Assembly (NCBI GenBank): GCA_036389315.1
Contig: DASVQF010000016.1
Span: 1 to 64,000 of the forward strand
Direction of reading: 5' to 3'
DNA: 64,000 nucleotides
From: DASQYE01 sp036389315
GTDB taxonomy: Bacteria; Acidobacteriota; Blastocatellia; Pyrinomonadales; Pyrinomonadaceae
The notes under the pieces are model-generated. The model did no database searches. It saw only the letters and a list, made by a program, of their open reading frames with translations, and was not told where the DNA came from. Shown here in pieces: positions 27,963-36,313 of the stretch (positions are counted from its first letter, which is position 1; each line of letters opens with the position of its first letter). Both the position numbers and the translations under genes were made by a program.

Positions 27963-27979
27963 ATCTTATTAATTAAGAT
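27963..27979. promoter_or_regulatory. AT-rich palindrome in the putative promoter of the TonB-dependent receptor
   Basis: ATCTTA (27963-27968) and TAAGAT (27974-27979) flank TTAAT. In a GC-rich genome this AT-rich patch stands out. On the minus strand TTCATA lies about 17 bases before TAAGAT, a plausible -35/-10 pair reading towards the receptor gene. Confidence 0.35.
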
Positions 27980-28014
27980 TTAATGGAATATGAATCTTAT
28001 CGGCCCGGAGCCGC

Positions 28015-28509
28015 TCATGCGGCGTCCAGTTCGGTCGTCACATCATGCGGCAGCTCAGTGGTCTCGTCTGCGATGAGTTCTTCGGTCGTCACCTCTTCGC
28101 CAGGCAGGAGCATGTGTATGAGCTTGTACAGACGGTCGAAATCAATCGGCTTCGTGAGGTAGCCGTTAAAGCCTGCATCGAAGGCCGCGCGGCGAAAGCC
28201 GTCGGTCTCGAAGGCCGTGATGCCGACAATCGGCACACTATTCAGCTCGGGATGAGCGCGTATGCGGCGGGTCGCCCCGAGGCCGTCCAGCTCCGGCATG
28301 GCTATGTCCATCAGGATGATGTCGGGCCGAGCGCGCACGGCCACGGCCACGGCCTCTTCTCCGTTGCTGGCTGTGAGCACGCGAAAGCCCATGTCCTGAA
28401 GCGACAGGCTGATGAGGATCAGGTTGTCGCTCGTATCGTCCACGACCAGCACGGTCGTCTTGGATGCTGTAGTAGTCGCTGCTGTATTCCCTGACGTATT
28501 TTCGGTCAT
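28015..28509 (-). CDS. Single-domain response regulator (CheY/DivK-like)
   Basis: A 164-residue receiver protein. Residues 18-135 form the receiver fold with acidic pocket Asp24-Asp25 (VVDDTSD), phosphoacceptor Asp68 (ILMDIAMPELDG), Thr98 (GITAF) and Lys120 (YLTKPID). A 20-residue Thr/Ala-rich head and a 30-residue acidic Thr/Glu-rich tail flank it. It has no output domain, so it acts by protein contact or as a phosphate relay. No histidine kinase is adjacent; the PhoR-like kinase at 49.7 kb is too distant to pair by position. Only a weak AAGAGA precedes the ATG. Confidence 0.92.
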   Translation of the reverse strand: MTENTSGNTAATTTASKTTVLVVDDTSDNLILISLSLQDMGFRVLTASNGEEAVAVAVRARPDIILMDIAMPELDGLGATRRIRAHPELNSVPIVGITAFETDGFRRAAFDAGFNGYLTKPIDFDRLYKLIHMLLPGEEVTTEELIADETTELPHDVTTELDAA

Positions 28510-28956
28510 CTCTTAAATTCTAATATTAAATCGGTGATCTGTTAATAGCGGGGGCGCTCCGGTCTGCTTTCAGCAGTGGGGGCCTGGTTGTGCTCTCCCC
28601 TTCACAACCAGACCCCTCTGCGCACGGCCGCCTACTTATGTTTGAACCGGGGCGACCGAACCCGAAATGTTCTCTCAAAACCCGCCGATAGCTATATCAA
28701 GAGCCGTGCCAGACGAGCGCCCCGCACGAAACCGAGAGAATAGGAGCGGGGCGTTACCGATCTACCACGCCAAGCTCACGAAATGGTGGGCGGCCTGCCT
28801 GATATGAGGCGAGAGGAAAAGGGCGCGCGAGAGTTCAAATTTAAGTCACAAAAATCTGTTCAGACAGTCAACCGAAACGCCCCGGCCTGCATCTTAAAAT
28901 CGTTCCCCTAACACCACATTCCTGACCGTACCGGAAGACAATTGCAGTCTCTTTGT
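28510..28956. other. 447-bp intergenic region with two hairpins, possible structured RNA
   Basis: Between divergent genes. Hairpin A: 28579-28592 with 28603-28616, 14 bp with one mismatch, GGGGCCTGGTTGTG-type. Hairpin B: 28718-28725 with 28746-28753, exact CGCCCCGC/GCGGGGCG, 20-base loop. The stretch 28620-28830 is moderately GC-rich without an ORF. I tested it by eye for tRNA, tmRNA, RNase P and 4.5S signatures and saw none. A small RNA or 5' leader is possible. Confidence 0.35.
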
Positions 28957-30093
28957 ATGCCTATGAGAAAAGCGTTCTTCTCTGCGATGCCGATTGCGCT
29001 CCTGCTTCTTCCCTTGTTTGCCCACAACCCTTTTCTCTTTCCCGCAAGGCTCTTGCCGAACGGCGGAGAGTTCGCGACCAGCGCCGCCGTCGAGCAGCCC
29101 GAAAATGAAGAGGTCAGCCGGATTCACGCGCGTATAGACGAGGCCAAGCGCCTGCTGGCGCGCGAGGGTGCGCCCGGGGCCGAAGAGGTCAGAGTGGCTG
29201 CCGAAGACCCCCTGACTTCCCAGCTTCAAGTGCTGACGCTCTCCAAAGATATTTATTTGAAGAAGGATGCCGAAGCGGTCGTCCGCGTAGCGCCCGACCG
29301 CCAGCTTCACCTGCGCGTGGCGCGCGCCAACGGCGTCAACACGGCCGTCTACATCTCCGATGACGCGGGCCGCACCTTAGCGCCGCTCGTCGTACAGTAC
29401 CCGATCAAGCGCGACGGCAGTATCAGCGAGATCGGATACTACAGCTCTGTGCATCCGGCGCTGGAATCGGGCGAGCTTGCGCGCGACGGCCGCGACTACA
29501 TACACCGCATGCTCAACCTGGCCGCCGCCCGTTTGCAGGAGAAGGGCATCAGCGTCGCGCCCCAGATCATAGACACGGCCGAGCGCCTCTGCGTGGTCGA
29601 GCACACGGATCACAAGAGGTTCATGACGGAAGAGCACGCCGCGCTCTTTAACGAGATCACGACGCTCTATTCTTTGAATACGCGCAATACCTATCGCTAC
29701 TCTGTGAGCACGGCCGGCGCGGGCGGGATGATTCAGATGATTCCCTCGACCTACAAGATGGTCAGAAACCTTCATCCGGAAGCGGAGCTGACCGAGGATT
29801 TCGTTACGGGGATGCGCGACCACGCGAACGCCCTGGAAGCCATGCTGCTCTACATGCAGGACACCTGGAACGATCTTCTCAAGCAGGACGAGATCAGGAG
29901 CGCCCTTGAGTCAGGGCTGGCGACGCGGGCAGAGCTGCTGGCCGCAGGCTACAACTCCAACCCGGCGCGACTCGCAGGCTACATCGAGCGCGGGGGCAGC
30001 GAGTGGCGCTCGCTGATTCCTTCCGAGACGCAGATGTATCTACAGATTCTCGCCGCCGTCGAAGAGCACGTTCCGATGAACGCTCGGACTTAA
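28957..30093 (+). CDS. Exported lytic-transglycosylase-like (SLT-type) protein
   Basis: A 378-residue exported protein; starts at ATG 28957 or 28963, neither with a clear ribosome site. A signal peptide covers about 1-25 (AFFSAMPIALLLLPLFA). The C-terminal third resembles the SLT lysozyme fold: STAGAGGMIQMIPSTYKMV matches the usual S-x-AGAxGLMQ-MP block, AGYNSNPARLAGYIERGG matches AYNAGP-RV, and IPSETQMYLQILA the closing ET-x-Y block. The catalytic Glu normally about ten residues before the SxxGA block is not obvious. The N-terminal half (about 45-220) is not recognised. It may cleave or only bind peptidoglycan. A 27-bp hairpin follows the stop. Confidence 0.7.
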   Translation: MPMRKAFFSAMPIALLLLPLFAHNPFLFPARLLPNGGEFATSAAVEQPENEEVSRIHARIDEAKRLLAREGAPGAEEVRVAAEDPLTSQLQVLTLSKDIYLKKDAEAVVRVAPDRQLHLRVARANGVNTAVYISDDAGRTLAPLVVQYPIKRDGSISEIGYYSSVHPALESGELARDGRDYIHRMLNLAAARLQEKGISVAPQIIDTAERLCVVEHTDHKRFMTEEHAALFNEITTLYSLNTRNTYRYSVSTAGAGGMIQMIPSTYKMVRNLHPEAELTEDFVTGMRDHANALEAMLLYMQDTWNDLLKQDEIRSALESGLATRAELLAAGYNSNPARLAGYIERGGSEWRSLIPSETQMYLQILAAVEEHVPMNART

Positions 30094-30109
30094 AAGAAAG
30101 CAGAACCGA

Positions 30110-30183
30110 AACAGGGAGAGACGGGATAGGCAGGATAAAGAAAAAGCTCTTCTTTCATCCTGCCTATCCCGTCTCTCCCTGTT
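30110..30183. terminator. Bidirectional terminator / repeat hairpin, perfect 27-bp stem
   Basis: Arms 30110-30136 and 30157-30183 are exact reverse complements (core GACGGGATAGGCAGGAT). A T-run follows at 30186-30192. It separates the convergent transglycosylase-like and trehalose synthase genes. The right arm shares CTTTCATCCTGCCTATCC with the hairpin at 36242-36313, so it belongs to a dispersed family. Confidence 0.88.
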
Positions 30184-30196
30184 AATTTTTTTTCTC

Positions 30197-31846
30197 TTAA
30201 CCTTGCACCTGAAACCAGTAGAAGCCGAAGGGCGCGAAGGCTAGTTGGTAAGGCTCTTTGCCGATCTGCGGAAAAGCAGTCCCGCCGCGCATCTCGATCA
30301 GGGAAGCGCCCGCGTATTCGCCGAGGTCAAGCTCGACTGGCTGCGGGAATTGCGAAAGGTTGAAGACGCAGAGCACCGTCTCTTCCCTGTAGGTGCGCGT
30401 GAAGGCGAAGATTTTTCGATTCTCCGGCTTGACGAAATGCATCTCGCCGCGACCGAAGACCTGGTGCGACTTGCGCAGGTGAATCATCCCGCGCATCCAG
30501 TTAAGCAGAGAGGTATTGTAGCGCTGCTGCGCTTCTACGTTGACCGATTGATAGCCGTAGACGGGATCCATGATGACCGGAAAATAGAGCTGCGCGAAAT
30601 CGGCCCTTGAGAATCCGGCGTTGCGGTCGGCGCTCCACTGCATCGGCGTGCGGACGCCGTCGCGGTCGCCCAGGTAGATGTTGTCGCCCATCCCTATCTC
30701 GTCGCCGTAATAGAGAAAGGGGCTGCCGGGCAGACTGAACAGCAGGCCGTGCAACAGCTCTATGCGACGGTGGCTGTTATCGAGAAGCGGCGCGAGCCTT
30801 CGACGGATGCCGAGGTTCAGACGCATCCGGCGGTCTTTGGCATATTCGTCGTAGAGATAGTCTCGCTCCTCGTCCGTGACCATCTCCAAAGTCAGCTCGT
30901 CGTGATTCCGGAGGAACATTCCCCACTGGCAGCCTTCAGGGATGGGGGGCGTGCGTTCGAGTATCTCGACGATGGGGCGGCGGTCTTCCTGGCGCAGGGC
31001 CATAAACAGGCGCGGCATGATCGGGAAGTGATAGTTCATGTGGAACTCGTCGCCGCGCCCGAAATATTCGACCACGTCTTCGGGCCATTGGTTCGCTTCG
31101 GCCAGCAGCAAGCGGTTCGGGTAATGTGATTCCGTGTAGGCGCGCAGGCGCTTGAGGAAAGCATGAGTCTCGGGCAGGTTCTCGCAGTTTGTGCCTTCGC
31201 GCTCGTAGAGGTAAGGCACGGCGTCAACGCGAAAGCCGTCAATGTCCAGATCGAGCCAGAAGGAGACGACATCCAACATCGCCTGCTGCACTTCTTCGTT
31301 GTCGTAGTTGAGGTCTGGCTGGTGGCTGAAGAAGCGGTGCCAGTAGAAAGCCTTCGCCTCGTCGTCCCAAGTCCAGTTCGAGCGCTCGGTGTCCGTGAAG
31401 ATGATGCGGGCGTCGGTGTACTTCTGATCCGTGTCGCTCCACACGTACCAATCGCGCTTGGGCGAAGTGGGCGACGTGCGCGCCTCCTGAAACCACGGGT
31501 GCTGGTCTGAGGTGTGATTGATGACTAAGTCTGCGATGACGCGGATGCCGCGCGCGTGGGCCGCATCGAGAAAGGTCTTGAAGTCGTCTAGAGTCCCGTA
31601 TTCGGGCAGCATCGCGTAATAGTCCGAGATGTCATAGCCGCCGTCCTTGAGCGGCGACGCGTACATCGGCAGCAGCCAGATGCAATCAATCCCGAGCCAC
31701 TGTAGATAATCCAGCTTCTCTGTGAGCCCCCTGAAATCGCCGATCCCATCCCCGTTGGAATCATAAAACCCTCTCACGTAGACTTCATAAAAGACCGCAT
31801 CTCTGTACCAGAGAGCATCGTCACGAAGCTTGTCAGACTCCGCCAT
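30197..31846 (-). CDS. treS: Trehalose synthase (maltose alpha-glucosyltransferase), GH13
   Basis: A 549-residue cytosolic GH13 enzyme that isomerises maltose and trehalose, a stress-solute and glycogen-linked step. The ATG at 31844-31846 follows AAAGGGTG. The start WYRDAVFYEVYVRGFYDSNG is typical of TreS. GH13 regions: DLVINHTS (I), GFRVDAVPYL with nucleophile Asp208 (II), LLLAEANQWP with acid/base Glu250 (III), FLRNHDELTL with Asp316 (IV). The stretch GIGDFRGLTEKLDYLQWLG and YYGDEIGMGDNIYLGDRDGVRTPMQWS fit. There is no C-terminal maltokinase fusion and no glgE or treYZ nearby. An alpha-amylase or oligo-1,6-glucosidase is less likely given the TreS-type segments. Confidence 0.92.
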   Translation of the reverse strand: MAESDKLRDDALWYRDAVFYEVYVRGFYDSNGDGIGDFRGLTEKLDYLQWLGIDCIWLLPMYASPLKDGGYDISDYYAMLPEYGTLDDFKTFLDAAHARGIRVIADLVINHTSDQHPWFQEARTSPTSPKRDWYVWSDTDQKYTDARIIFTDTERSNWTWDDEAKAFYWHRFFSHQPDLNYDNEEVQQAMLDVVSFWLDLDIDGFRVDAVPYLYEREGTNCENLPETHAFLKRLRAYTESHYPNRLLLAEANQWPEDVVEYFGRGDEFHMNYHFPIMPRLFMALRQEDRRPIVEILERTPPIPEGCQWGMFLRNHDELTLEMVTDEERDYLYDEYAKDRRMRLNLGIRRRLAPLLDNSHRRIELLHGLLFSLPGSPFLYYGDEIGMGDNIYLGDRDGVRTPMQWSADRNAGFSRADFAQLYFPVIMDPVYGYQSVNVEAQQRYNTSLLNWMRGMIHLRKSHQVFGRGEMHFVKPENRKIFAFTRTYREETVLCVFNLSQFPQPVELDLGEYAGASLIEMRGGTAFPQIGKEPYQLAFAPFGFYWFQVQG

Positions 31847-31933
31847 CACCCTTTAAAACCCCCTCGCCGATTGTGTTCCATTTTGACGGCAAGATAGCCA
31901 CAAGCCCGTCGCGAATGCAAGAGCCGAGAAAGG

Positions 31934-31999
31934 AAAGGATGAACGATGAATGAAAAGCAGCTCGGCTTTTATTCATCATTCCGCCTTCCGCCTTCCTCC
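31934..31999. repeat. GATGAA-type hairpin covering the end of the zinc-ribbon gene
   Basis: The left arm from 31934 (AAAGGATGAACGATGAATG) pairs imperfectly with ATTCATCATT at 31971-31980 around a GAAAAGCAGCTCGGCTTTT centre. CCGCCTT words follow to about 31999. It encodes the last dozen residues of the 68-residue minus-strand gene. Confidence 0.65.
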
Positions 32000-32175
32000 T
32001 TTCTCCTTGTCTCGATGTCTCCGCACGCGGGGCAGGTGTGTATCTGAGTGAGTACGCCGCCCATGCCTTCGTCGTCGTCCTGGGCCAACGCCTCGTCTCG
32101 CGTGTAATCAATCTTCTCTGCGTGCAGGTTCATCTCAGCGCCGCAGCGGGGGCAGATCATCTTGCTCTCAGGCAT
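31969..32175 (-). CDS. Small zinc-ribbon protein
   Basis: A 68-residue protein with two CxxC pairs, MICPRCGAEM and HTCPACGDIE, enough for one zinc site, and an acidic middle (AQDDDEGMGG). Its C-terminal residues RRKEEGGRRNDE come from the hairpin repeat, so the original tail is unclear. It starts 2 bp after the MOSC gene stops and is surely co-transcribed with it. Such ribbons bind nucleic acid or protein; I see no specific family. Confidence 0.68.
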   Translation of the reverse strand: MPESKMICPRCGAEMNLHAEKIDYTRDEALAQDDDEGMGGVLTQIHTCPACGDIETRRKEEGGRRNDE

Positions 32176-32177
32176 CC

Positions 32178-32852
32178 TTAGCCTCCCTGGTCTACAGACC
32201 TTCTGCCGTCGGCGGCCTTCTCTATTCGCTCCTGAAAGTAATCGCGCCAGCTACGGGGCAGAGCCTCCACGCGGGCGGCGCGACGCATGGCCTCGACATC
32301 CGTCTTGCCATGTGCGTAGAGCCTGGTGATCTCTGAGACCGTGACCTCATGTGCGTCACGCTCGATCAACTCCATCGTGTCGCCCCGTCCCACTTCGCCC
32401 TCTCGGATGACAGAGAAGTAGAAGCCGGTTCGTCCGCTCGCCAGGAACCATTTGAGAATCTCGGGGCGTCCGAACTTGATGCCCAGTTTGTAGCAGGGCA
32501 TGCGCGGCTGCGTGACCATTAGCTCGGCCGTGCCCGCGCGAAAGCGGTCGCCTATGAAAACGCTCTGTTCATCCAGGCCGAGGGTCGTGAAGTTTTCGCC
32601 GAACATTCCCCAGGGCAGATGCATACGGGGCAGTTCCGCGCGCCAGAACTCGTAATGCTCGGCCGGGTAAGCGTAGACAGCCTTCATGGGCCCACCATGC
32701 ACCGTGAGGTCTGCCTGGCGGTCGCCGTCCAGGTTGAGCGTGCGAAGCTTGATGCGTCCCTCGACCGGCTCCTTGTAAATGCCGGTCGAGACGGCTTCGC
32801 CCCTCCACATGACGAGGCGGGGACGACCGACGTTTAAGGAGATGATTTCCAT
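32178..32852 (-). CDS. MOSC domain protein (YiiM-like)
   Basis: A 224-residue cytosolic protein with the MOSC beta-barrel, related to the C-terminal part of molybdenum cofactor sulfurase and to E. coli YiiM. Landmarks are the start IISLNVGRPR, the NLDGDRQADLTVHGGP block, YPAEHYEFWR, FGENFTTLGLDE, the conserved cysteine in QPRMPCYKLGIKF, and RTGFYFSVIREGEV. YiiM acts on N-hydroxylated substrates through molybdenum cofactor; this is likely but unproven here. The C-terminal helix bundle after 180 (EITRLYAHGKTDVEAMRRA) is also YiiM-like. Operon with the zinc-ribbon gene downstream. Confidence 0.88.
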   Translation of the reverse strand: MEIISLNVGRPRLVMWRGEAVSTGIYKEPVEGRIKLRTLNLDGDRQADLTVHGGPMKAVYAYPAEHYEFWRAELPRMHLPWGMFGENFTTLGLDEQSVFIGDRFRAGTAELMVTQPRMPCYKLGIKFGRPEILKWFLASGRTGFYFSVIREGEVGRGDTMELIERDAHEVTVSEITRLYAHGKTDVEAMRRAARVEALPRSWRDYFQERIEKAADGRRSVDQGG

Positions 32853-32878
32853 AAGCCTCCGCGCTTTTCGGATTCGCT

Positions 32879-33445
32879 TCAGAGCGAGACCTGCTCCCGC
32901 CCGTACCTGAGAACCTTTGCCATCCAGATCAGCTCTTTCAGGAACTTGTCAATGCGCCCGACGTAGGAGTTGTCCAGCAGCTTTCCTTCCGCGTCGAACA
33001 GCTTGTGCGCGCCCGAAAAATTCCCGTCCCAGAAGATCGTCACCAAGCCCAGCTCGCGCATGACCGGCAGCAGGTTCTCGACGACGCGCGTCCCGCCGAA
33101 ACCGCCGGCCGAGACGCCGCAGATGCCTACAGCCTTGTGTATGTACTCCTTGAGGTTCGTGTCCAGGGCGTGCTTGAGCATGCCCGGATAGCCGTGATTG
33201 TATTCGGGCGTGACGATCACCAGGGCGTCGGCGCGCGCCACGGTCGCCGAGAACTGCGCGTCCTTAATCGCCTCGCCCGCGTCCGTCACGGAAAGCTGTA
33301 GGTCGCCAATGTCTATGAATTCGGACTGCACGCCTTCGCGCTTTTTGATCTCGTCGAAGACGAAGCGCGCGACGTGCTCGCTCGCGCGCCCCTGCCTGAC
33401 AGTGCCGAGGATGACGGGAATAAAGATTGGACGCTCTGTGCTCAT
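32879..33445 (-). CDS. NADPH-dependent FMN reductase
   Basis: A 188-residue flavodoxin-fold enzyme that transfers electrons from NAD(P)H to FMN or quinones. The ATG at 33443-33445 has GGAG ten bases upstream; the start at 33505 is rejected because the extension is basic and unlike the family. Flavin-phosphate loop GTVRQGRASEHV, flavin-contact TPEYNHGYPGMLKHALD, and CGVSAGGFGGTRVVENL are all present. It ends 26 bp from the MOSC gene on the same strand, so MOSC, ribbon and reductase may form one transcript and could supply electrons to the MOSC enzyme. That coupling is inference. Confidence 0.88.
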   Translation of the reverse strand: MSTERPIFIPVILGTVRQGRASEHVARFVFDEIKKREGVQSEFIDIGDLQLSVTDAGEAIKDAQFSATVARADALVIVTPEYNHGYPGMLKHALDTNLKEYIHKAVGICGVSAGGFGGTRVVENLLPVMRELGLVTIFWDGNFSGAHKLFDAEGKLLDNSYVGRIDKFLKELIWMAKVLRYGREQVSL

Positions 33446-33623
33446 CAAAATTGGTCTCCTGATTGTGCGCCGTCGTAGAGTAATGCACGCCCCCCTCAAC
33501 ATCAATATAATTCGTCAGGCTTCCCCCTGTCGGCGCGAGAGGACAGGAGAAGGGCCTATGGTATAGGATATAGCTTTAACCGAATTGCCAGCATCGAAGG
33601 CTGGAAGAGGAAGCAAGGGGGAT

Positions 33624-34211
33624 TTGAAGGACGTGAGCGTAGCCGAGATTGAGAAGACGGGGCCGACCGATTTCGACCTCGCGCAAAAGGCAGCCGGGGG
33701 CGACATCGCTGCCTTTGAAGAACTGTATCGTCGCCACTTCCGGCGGGTCTACTCTCTGGCCCTGCGGATGACGGGAAGTCCGGAGGAGGCCGAAGACCTG
33801 ACGCAGGAGACTTTCACGCACCTCTACAGGAAGATCGGCTCTTTCCGAGGCGAGTCGGCCTTTACGACCTGGCTGCATCGCATGACCGTCAACCAGGTCT
33901 TGATGCATTTTCGTCGTCGCAAGAGCCGCCCCGAATTCACGACAGACGAGGGCGAGACCCCTGTCCAGATCGTGCAGGGCACGGAGAACCAGGACAGAAT
34001 GCCCATCGTTGACCGCATGATTCTGGAAAATGCGATCACGAAGCTGCCGCCCGGCTACCGCAACGTCTTCGTCCTGCACGATGTCGAGGGCTACGAGCAC
34101 GGCGAGATAGGCGAGATGCTGGGCATCTCCGAGGGAACCTCGAAATCTCAGCTTCACAAGGCGCGGCTGAAATTACGGGAGCTGATCAGGCAACAGGCGG
34201 CCAGGAATTAG
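33624..34211 (+). CDS. ECF-type RNA polymerase sigma factor
   Basis: A sigma-70 family factor of about 195 residues. Sigma2 region: FEELYRRHFRRVYSLALRMTGSPEEAEDLTQETF, with the -10-reading GESAFTTWLHRMTVNQ; sigma4: LPPGYRNVFVLHDVEGYEHGEIGEMLGIS with the helix-turn-helix ending SKSQLHKARLKLRE. The start is uncertain: TTG 33624 just after GGGGG, GTG 33633, or TTG 33585. The next gene, a zinc-type anti-sigma factor, follows after 58 bp, the normal ECF operon layout. Its target promoter cannot be told. Confidence 0.92.
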   Translation: MKDVSVAEIEKTGPTDFDLAQKAAGGDIAAFEELYRRHFRRVYSLALRMTGSPEEAEDLTQETFTHLYRKIGSFRGESAFTTWLHRMTVNQVLMHFRRRKSRPEFTTDEGETPVQIVQGTENQDRMPIVDRMILENAITKLPPGYRNVFVLHDVEGYEHGEIGEMLGISEGTSKSQLHKARLKLRELIRQQAARN

Positions 34212-34269
34212 AGTCTAAAACCATTCTCCGGTGAATTTTTCGATTTACCTCCGAGAGGACTTAAGAAAG

Positions 34270-34509
34270 ATGGATTGTGCAAAGAGTTTGGAGCTACTGA
34301 GCGACTTTCGCGACGGCGTGCTGGAAGAGACGCTCTCTATGGAAGTCAAGACGCACCTCGGCCTGTGCCGTCCCTGCGCGGGAGTGTTTCAAGACCTGGA
34401 CACGATAGTCCTGGCCGCGACGGCGCTTCGTACAGACCCGGCCCTCAGTTTCCCCGACGAGCAGGTCATCTGGCAGCGCATGAGCCTCAGTAAGGGCACG
34501 ATTCATTGA
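34270..34509 (+). CDS. Short zinc-binding anti-sigma factor (ZAS type)
   Basis: A 79-residue protein from the ATG at 34270. MDCAKSLELLSDF followed by KTHLGLCRPCAGVF gives the HxxxCxxC zinc motif of ZAS anti-sigma factors, with the first Cys at residue 3. It has no membrane segment, so it is a soluble, cytosolic inhibitor, often redox-sensing in this family. It lies directly behind the ECF sigma gene and should bind that sigma. An upstream in-frame start at 34231 is less likely because the extra residues fall outside the domain. Confidence 0.85.
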   Translation: MDCAKSLELLSDFRDGVLEETLSMEVKTHLGLCRPCAGVFQDLDTIVLAATALRTDPALSFPDEQVIWQRMSLSKGTIH

Positions 34510-34545
34510 AGAGGCCCGTGGCCACTTAGCTGGCCTTACCTGGCC

Positions 34546-35823
34546 TTACCGAGCAGCCCTTTTCGTCAATTCGTCTTTGACGACCTGACCGCCTTTCATC
34601 ACAAACAGAACCCGCTCAAGGCTCTCAATCTCGCGCGTGGGGTCGCCCCGCACGGCGATGATGTCGGCCACATGTCCGGCCCTTAGCTCGCCGTAGAGCT
34701 TTTCCACTCCCAACAACCGGGCAGCATCCACGGTCGCCGCGCGCAGAGCCTCGACGGGCGCGAGGCCCGCTTTCGTGAGCCACGCGGGCTCGCGCGCGTT
34801 CTGCCCGTGCAGGCCCGCCACGGCGTCTGAGCCGGAGACAATCCAGACGCCACCCTGTTTCGCGCGCCGCGCGTTTTCCAGGTTCCCCGAGCGCAACCGC
34901 TCGAAGAAAGTCCAGGTCTCTGCGGGGAAGGCGAACTGGCTCTTGTGCTCGATGTAATGGTTGGGCAGGTAGAGCGTCGGGACGAGCGCCGTGTGATGCT
35001 CTCTGAGCAGCTTGATCGCTTCGTCGTCCAGAAACGAGCCGTGCTCTATGGAGGCGCAGCCGCCACGCACAGCGGCTTTGACGGCGACGGCCTCATGCGC
35101 GTGAACGGCGACAAGCCGACCGGAGCGCCTGGCCTCTTCGACCGCCGCGCGAATCTCCACGGGGTTGAAGCTCGGCTCGCCCCTCTGGTTGAGGCGGTTG
35201 AATATCTTGATAACGTCCGCGCCCTCGCGGATGCGCGCGGCCACGAACTCGCGGATGCGCGTGATTCTCACGTCCCTGTCTTCCACGTCCGGAATGTCTG
35301 CGGGCAGCATCGGCGCGCCCGAGACCAGCATCCTCGGGCCCATCAGCTCGCCGCGCTTGATTGCGTCGCGAAGCCTTATATCCACCAGGTAGCTCGCGCC
35401 CAGGTTACGTATGGTCGTGTAACCGGCCTCAAGCGTGCGGCGCGCATTCTCGGCCGCGTAACGGAGCGTCACGTCGGGCGAAGCATCTTCGCTCAGGCCG
35501 AAGTGGCCCGTCTCGTCAAAGTGATAAGTAATGTGCGTGTGAGCATCAATGAGGCCCGGCAGCAGCGTCACGTCGCCGAGGTCTAAGACCTGCACCCCGC
35601 GCGGCACTTCCAGGCCCTCGCCGACGGCCGTGATCTTCTCTCCTTCGACCAGGACGACCGCCGGGGAGCGAATGCGCCCTGCTCTCAGGTCAAAGAAGCG
35701 CGCGGCGCGAATGGCCACACGTCCGGGAGCTTTAACGGTCTGCGCCGTGTGCAGGGGCGCGCTTCCCTGTGAAAGCAAGAAGAAGAGTAGCAGCAGGCAG
35801 CCCGCAATCCGCTTGTTTCCCAT
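34546..35823 (-). CDS. Exported metal-dependent amidohydrolase (imidazolonepropionase/dipeptidase-like)
   Basis: A 425-residue exported TIM-barrel hydrolase with signal peptide about 1-27. The metal set is complete: DAHTH (His95, His97), the lysine in ADVIKIFNR, HAHEAV, SIEHG and SGSDAVAG. The N-terminal and C-terminal beta-sandwich halves are present (RAARFFDLRAGRI at the front, AGHVADIIAVRGDPTREI at the end). Close relatives cleave Xaa-Pro dipeptides or imidazolone rings; secretion favours peptide scavenging. It converges with the anti-sigma gene. Confidence 0.87.
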   Translation of the reverse strand: MGNKRIAGCLLLLFFLLSQGSAPLHTAQTVKAPGRVAIRAARFFDLRAGRIRSPAVVLVEGEKITAVGEGLEVPRGVQVLDLGDVTLLPGLIDAHTHITYHFDETGHFGLSEDASPDVTLRYAAENARRTLEAGYTTIRNLGASYLVDIRLRDAIKRGELMGPRMLVSGAPMLPADIPDVEDRDVRITRIREFVAARIREGADVIKIFNRLNQRGEPSFNPVEIRAAVEEARRSGRLVAVHAHEAVAVKAAVRGGCASIEHGSFLDDEAIKLLREHHTALVPTLYLPNHYIEHKSQFAFPAETWTFFERLRSGNLENARRAKQGGVWIVSGSDAVAGLHGQNAREPAWLTKAGLAPVEALRAATVDAARLLGVEKLYGELRAGHVADIIAVRGDPTREIESLERVLFVMKGGQVVKDELTKRAAR

Positions 35824-35951
35824 TCTGTTCTCCCTCGCTTGTGCTTCTGGTCTTGACCAGCTTGTACACCCTTTCTAAAATAAAGCTCAAGTTCCCCAAA
35901 AAAAAGCCCCCGCCGAAAAGTGAATCTTAAAAGTTTCAGGGAGGGAGTACC

Positions 35952-36221
35952 ATGTCCAGTCAGAGAAGCGATAATAGCCAGGGCGATACCGGCACCAGAG
36001 ACATCACCTACGACTTAATCAGCACGGCTTACCACCTACTGCAAGGCGCAGAGACCATCAACCTCTATATCGCCGACGCCGAACAGGAAGGCAACCAGGA
36101 GCTTGCGCAGTTCTTCCGCGAGACGAAGGACGAATACACCCGTCGCGCAGACCGCGCCAAACAACTGCTCGCCAATCACGTCAGCGGGCAGGGCTCGGGA
36201 CGGGCCGCTTCAGGCTCGTAG
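35952..36221 (+). CDS. Small helical protein, ferritin-like hairpin, unknown role
   Basis: An 89-residue soluble protein; ATG 35952 behind GGGAGGGAGTACC. Residues about 20-78 form two amphipathic helices: LISTAYHLLQGAETINLYIADAE and ELAQFFRETKDEYTRRADRAK, which resembles half of a ferritin-like four-helix bundle, with E and Y/H residues in register. The ends are Gly/Ser-rich and disordered. A dimer could make a full bundle. It stands alone between two minus-strand genes and a hairpin follows. Function unknown. Confidence 0.6.
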   Translation: MSSQRSDNSQGDTGTRDITYDLISTAYHLLQGAETINLYIADAEQEGNQELAQFFRETKDEYTRRADRAKQLLANHVSGQGSGRAASGS

Positions 36222-36241
36222 CACCGGGAAAGAAAGAAATT

Positions 36242-36313
36242 AACAGGGATGGACAGGATCAGAAGAAGAGCTATTGCTTCCCTTTCATCCTGCCTATCCT
36301 GTCCATCCCTGTT
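36242..36313. repeat. Perfect 18-bp hairpin of the CCTGCCTATCC family
   Basis: Arms 36242-36259 and 36296-36313 are exact reverse complements (AACAGGGATGGACAGGAT). The loop of 36 bases includes CTTTCATCCTGCCTATCC, the same string as in the hairpin at 30110-30183. It lies between convergent genes and includes the stop of the beta-propeller gene (36294-36296), whose last residues QGWTG it encodes. Confidence 0.85.

Noticed and set aside
28680..28760. Possible tRNA in the 28.5-28.9 kb gap
   Set aside because: No acceptor-stem pairing, no GGTTC-type T-loop and no D-arm in the right spacing on either strand.
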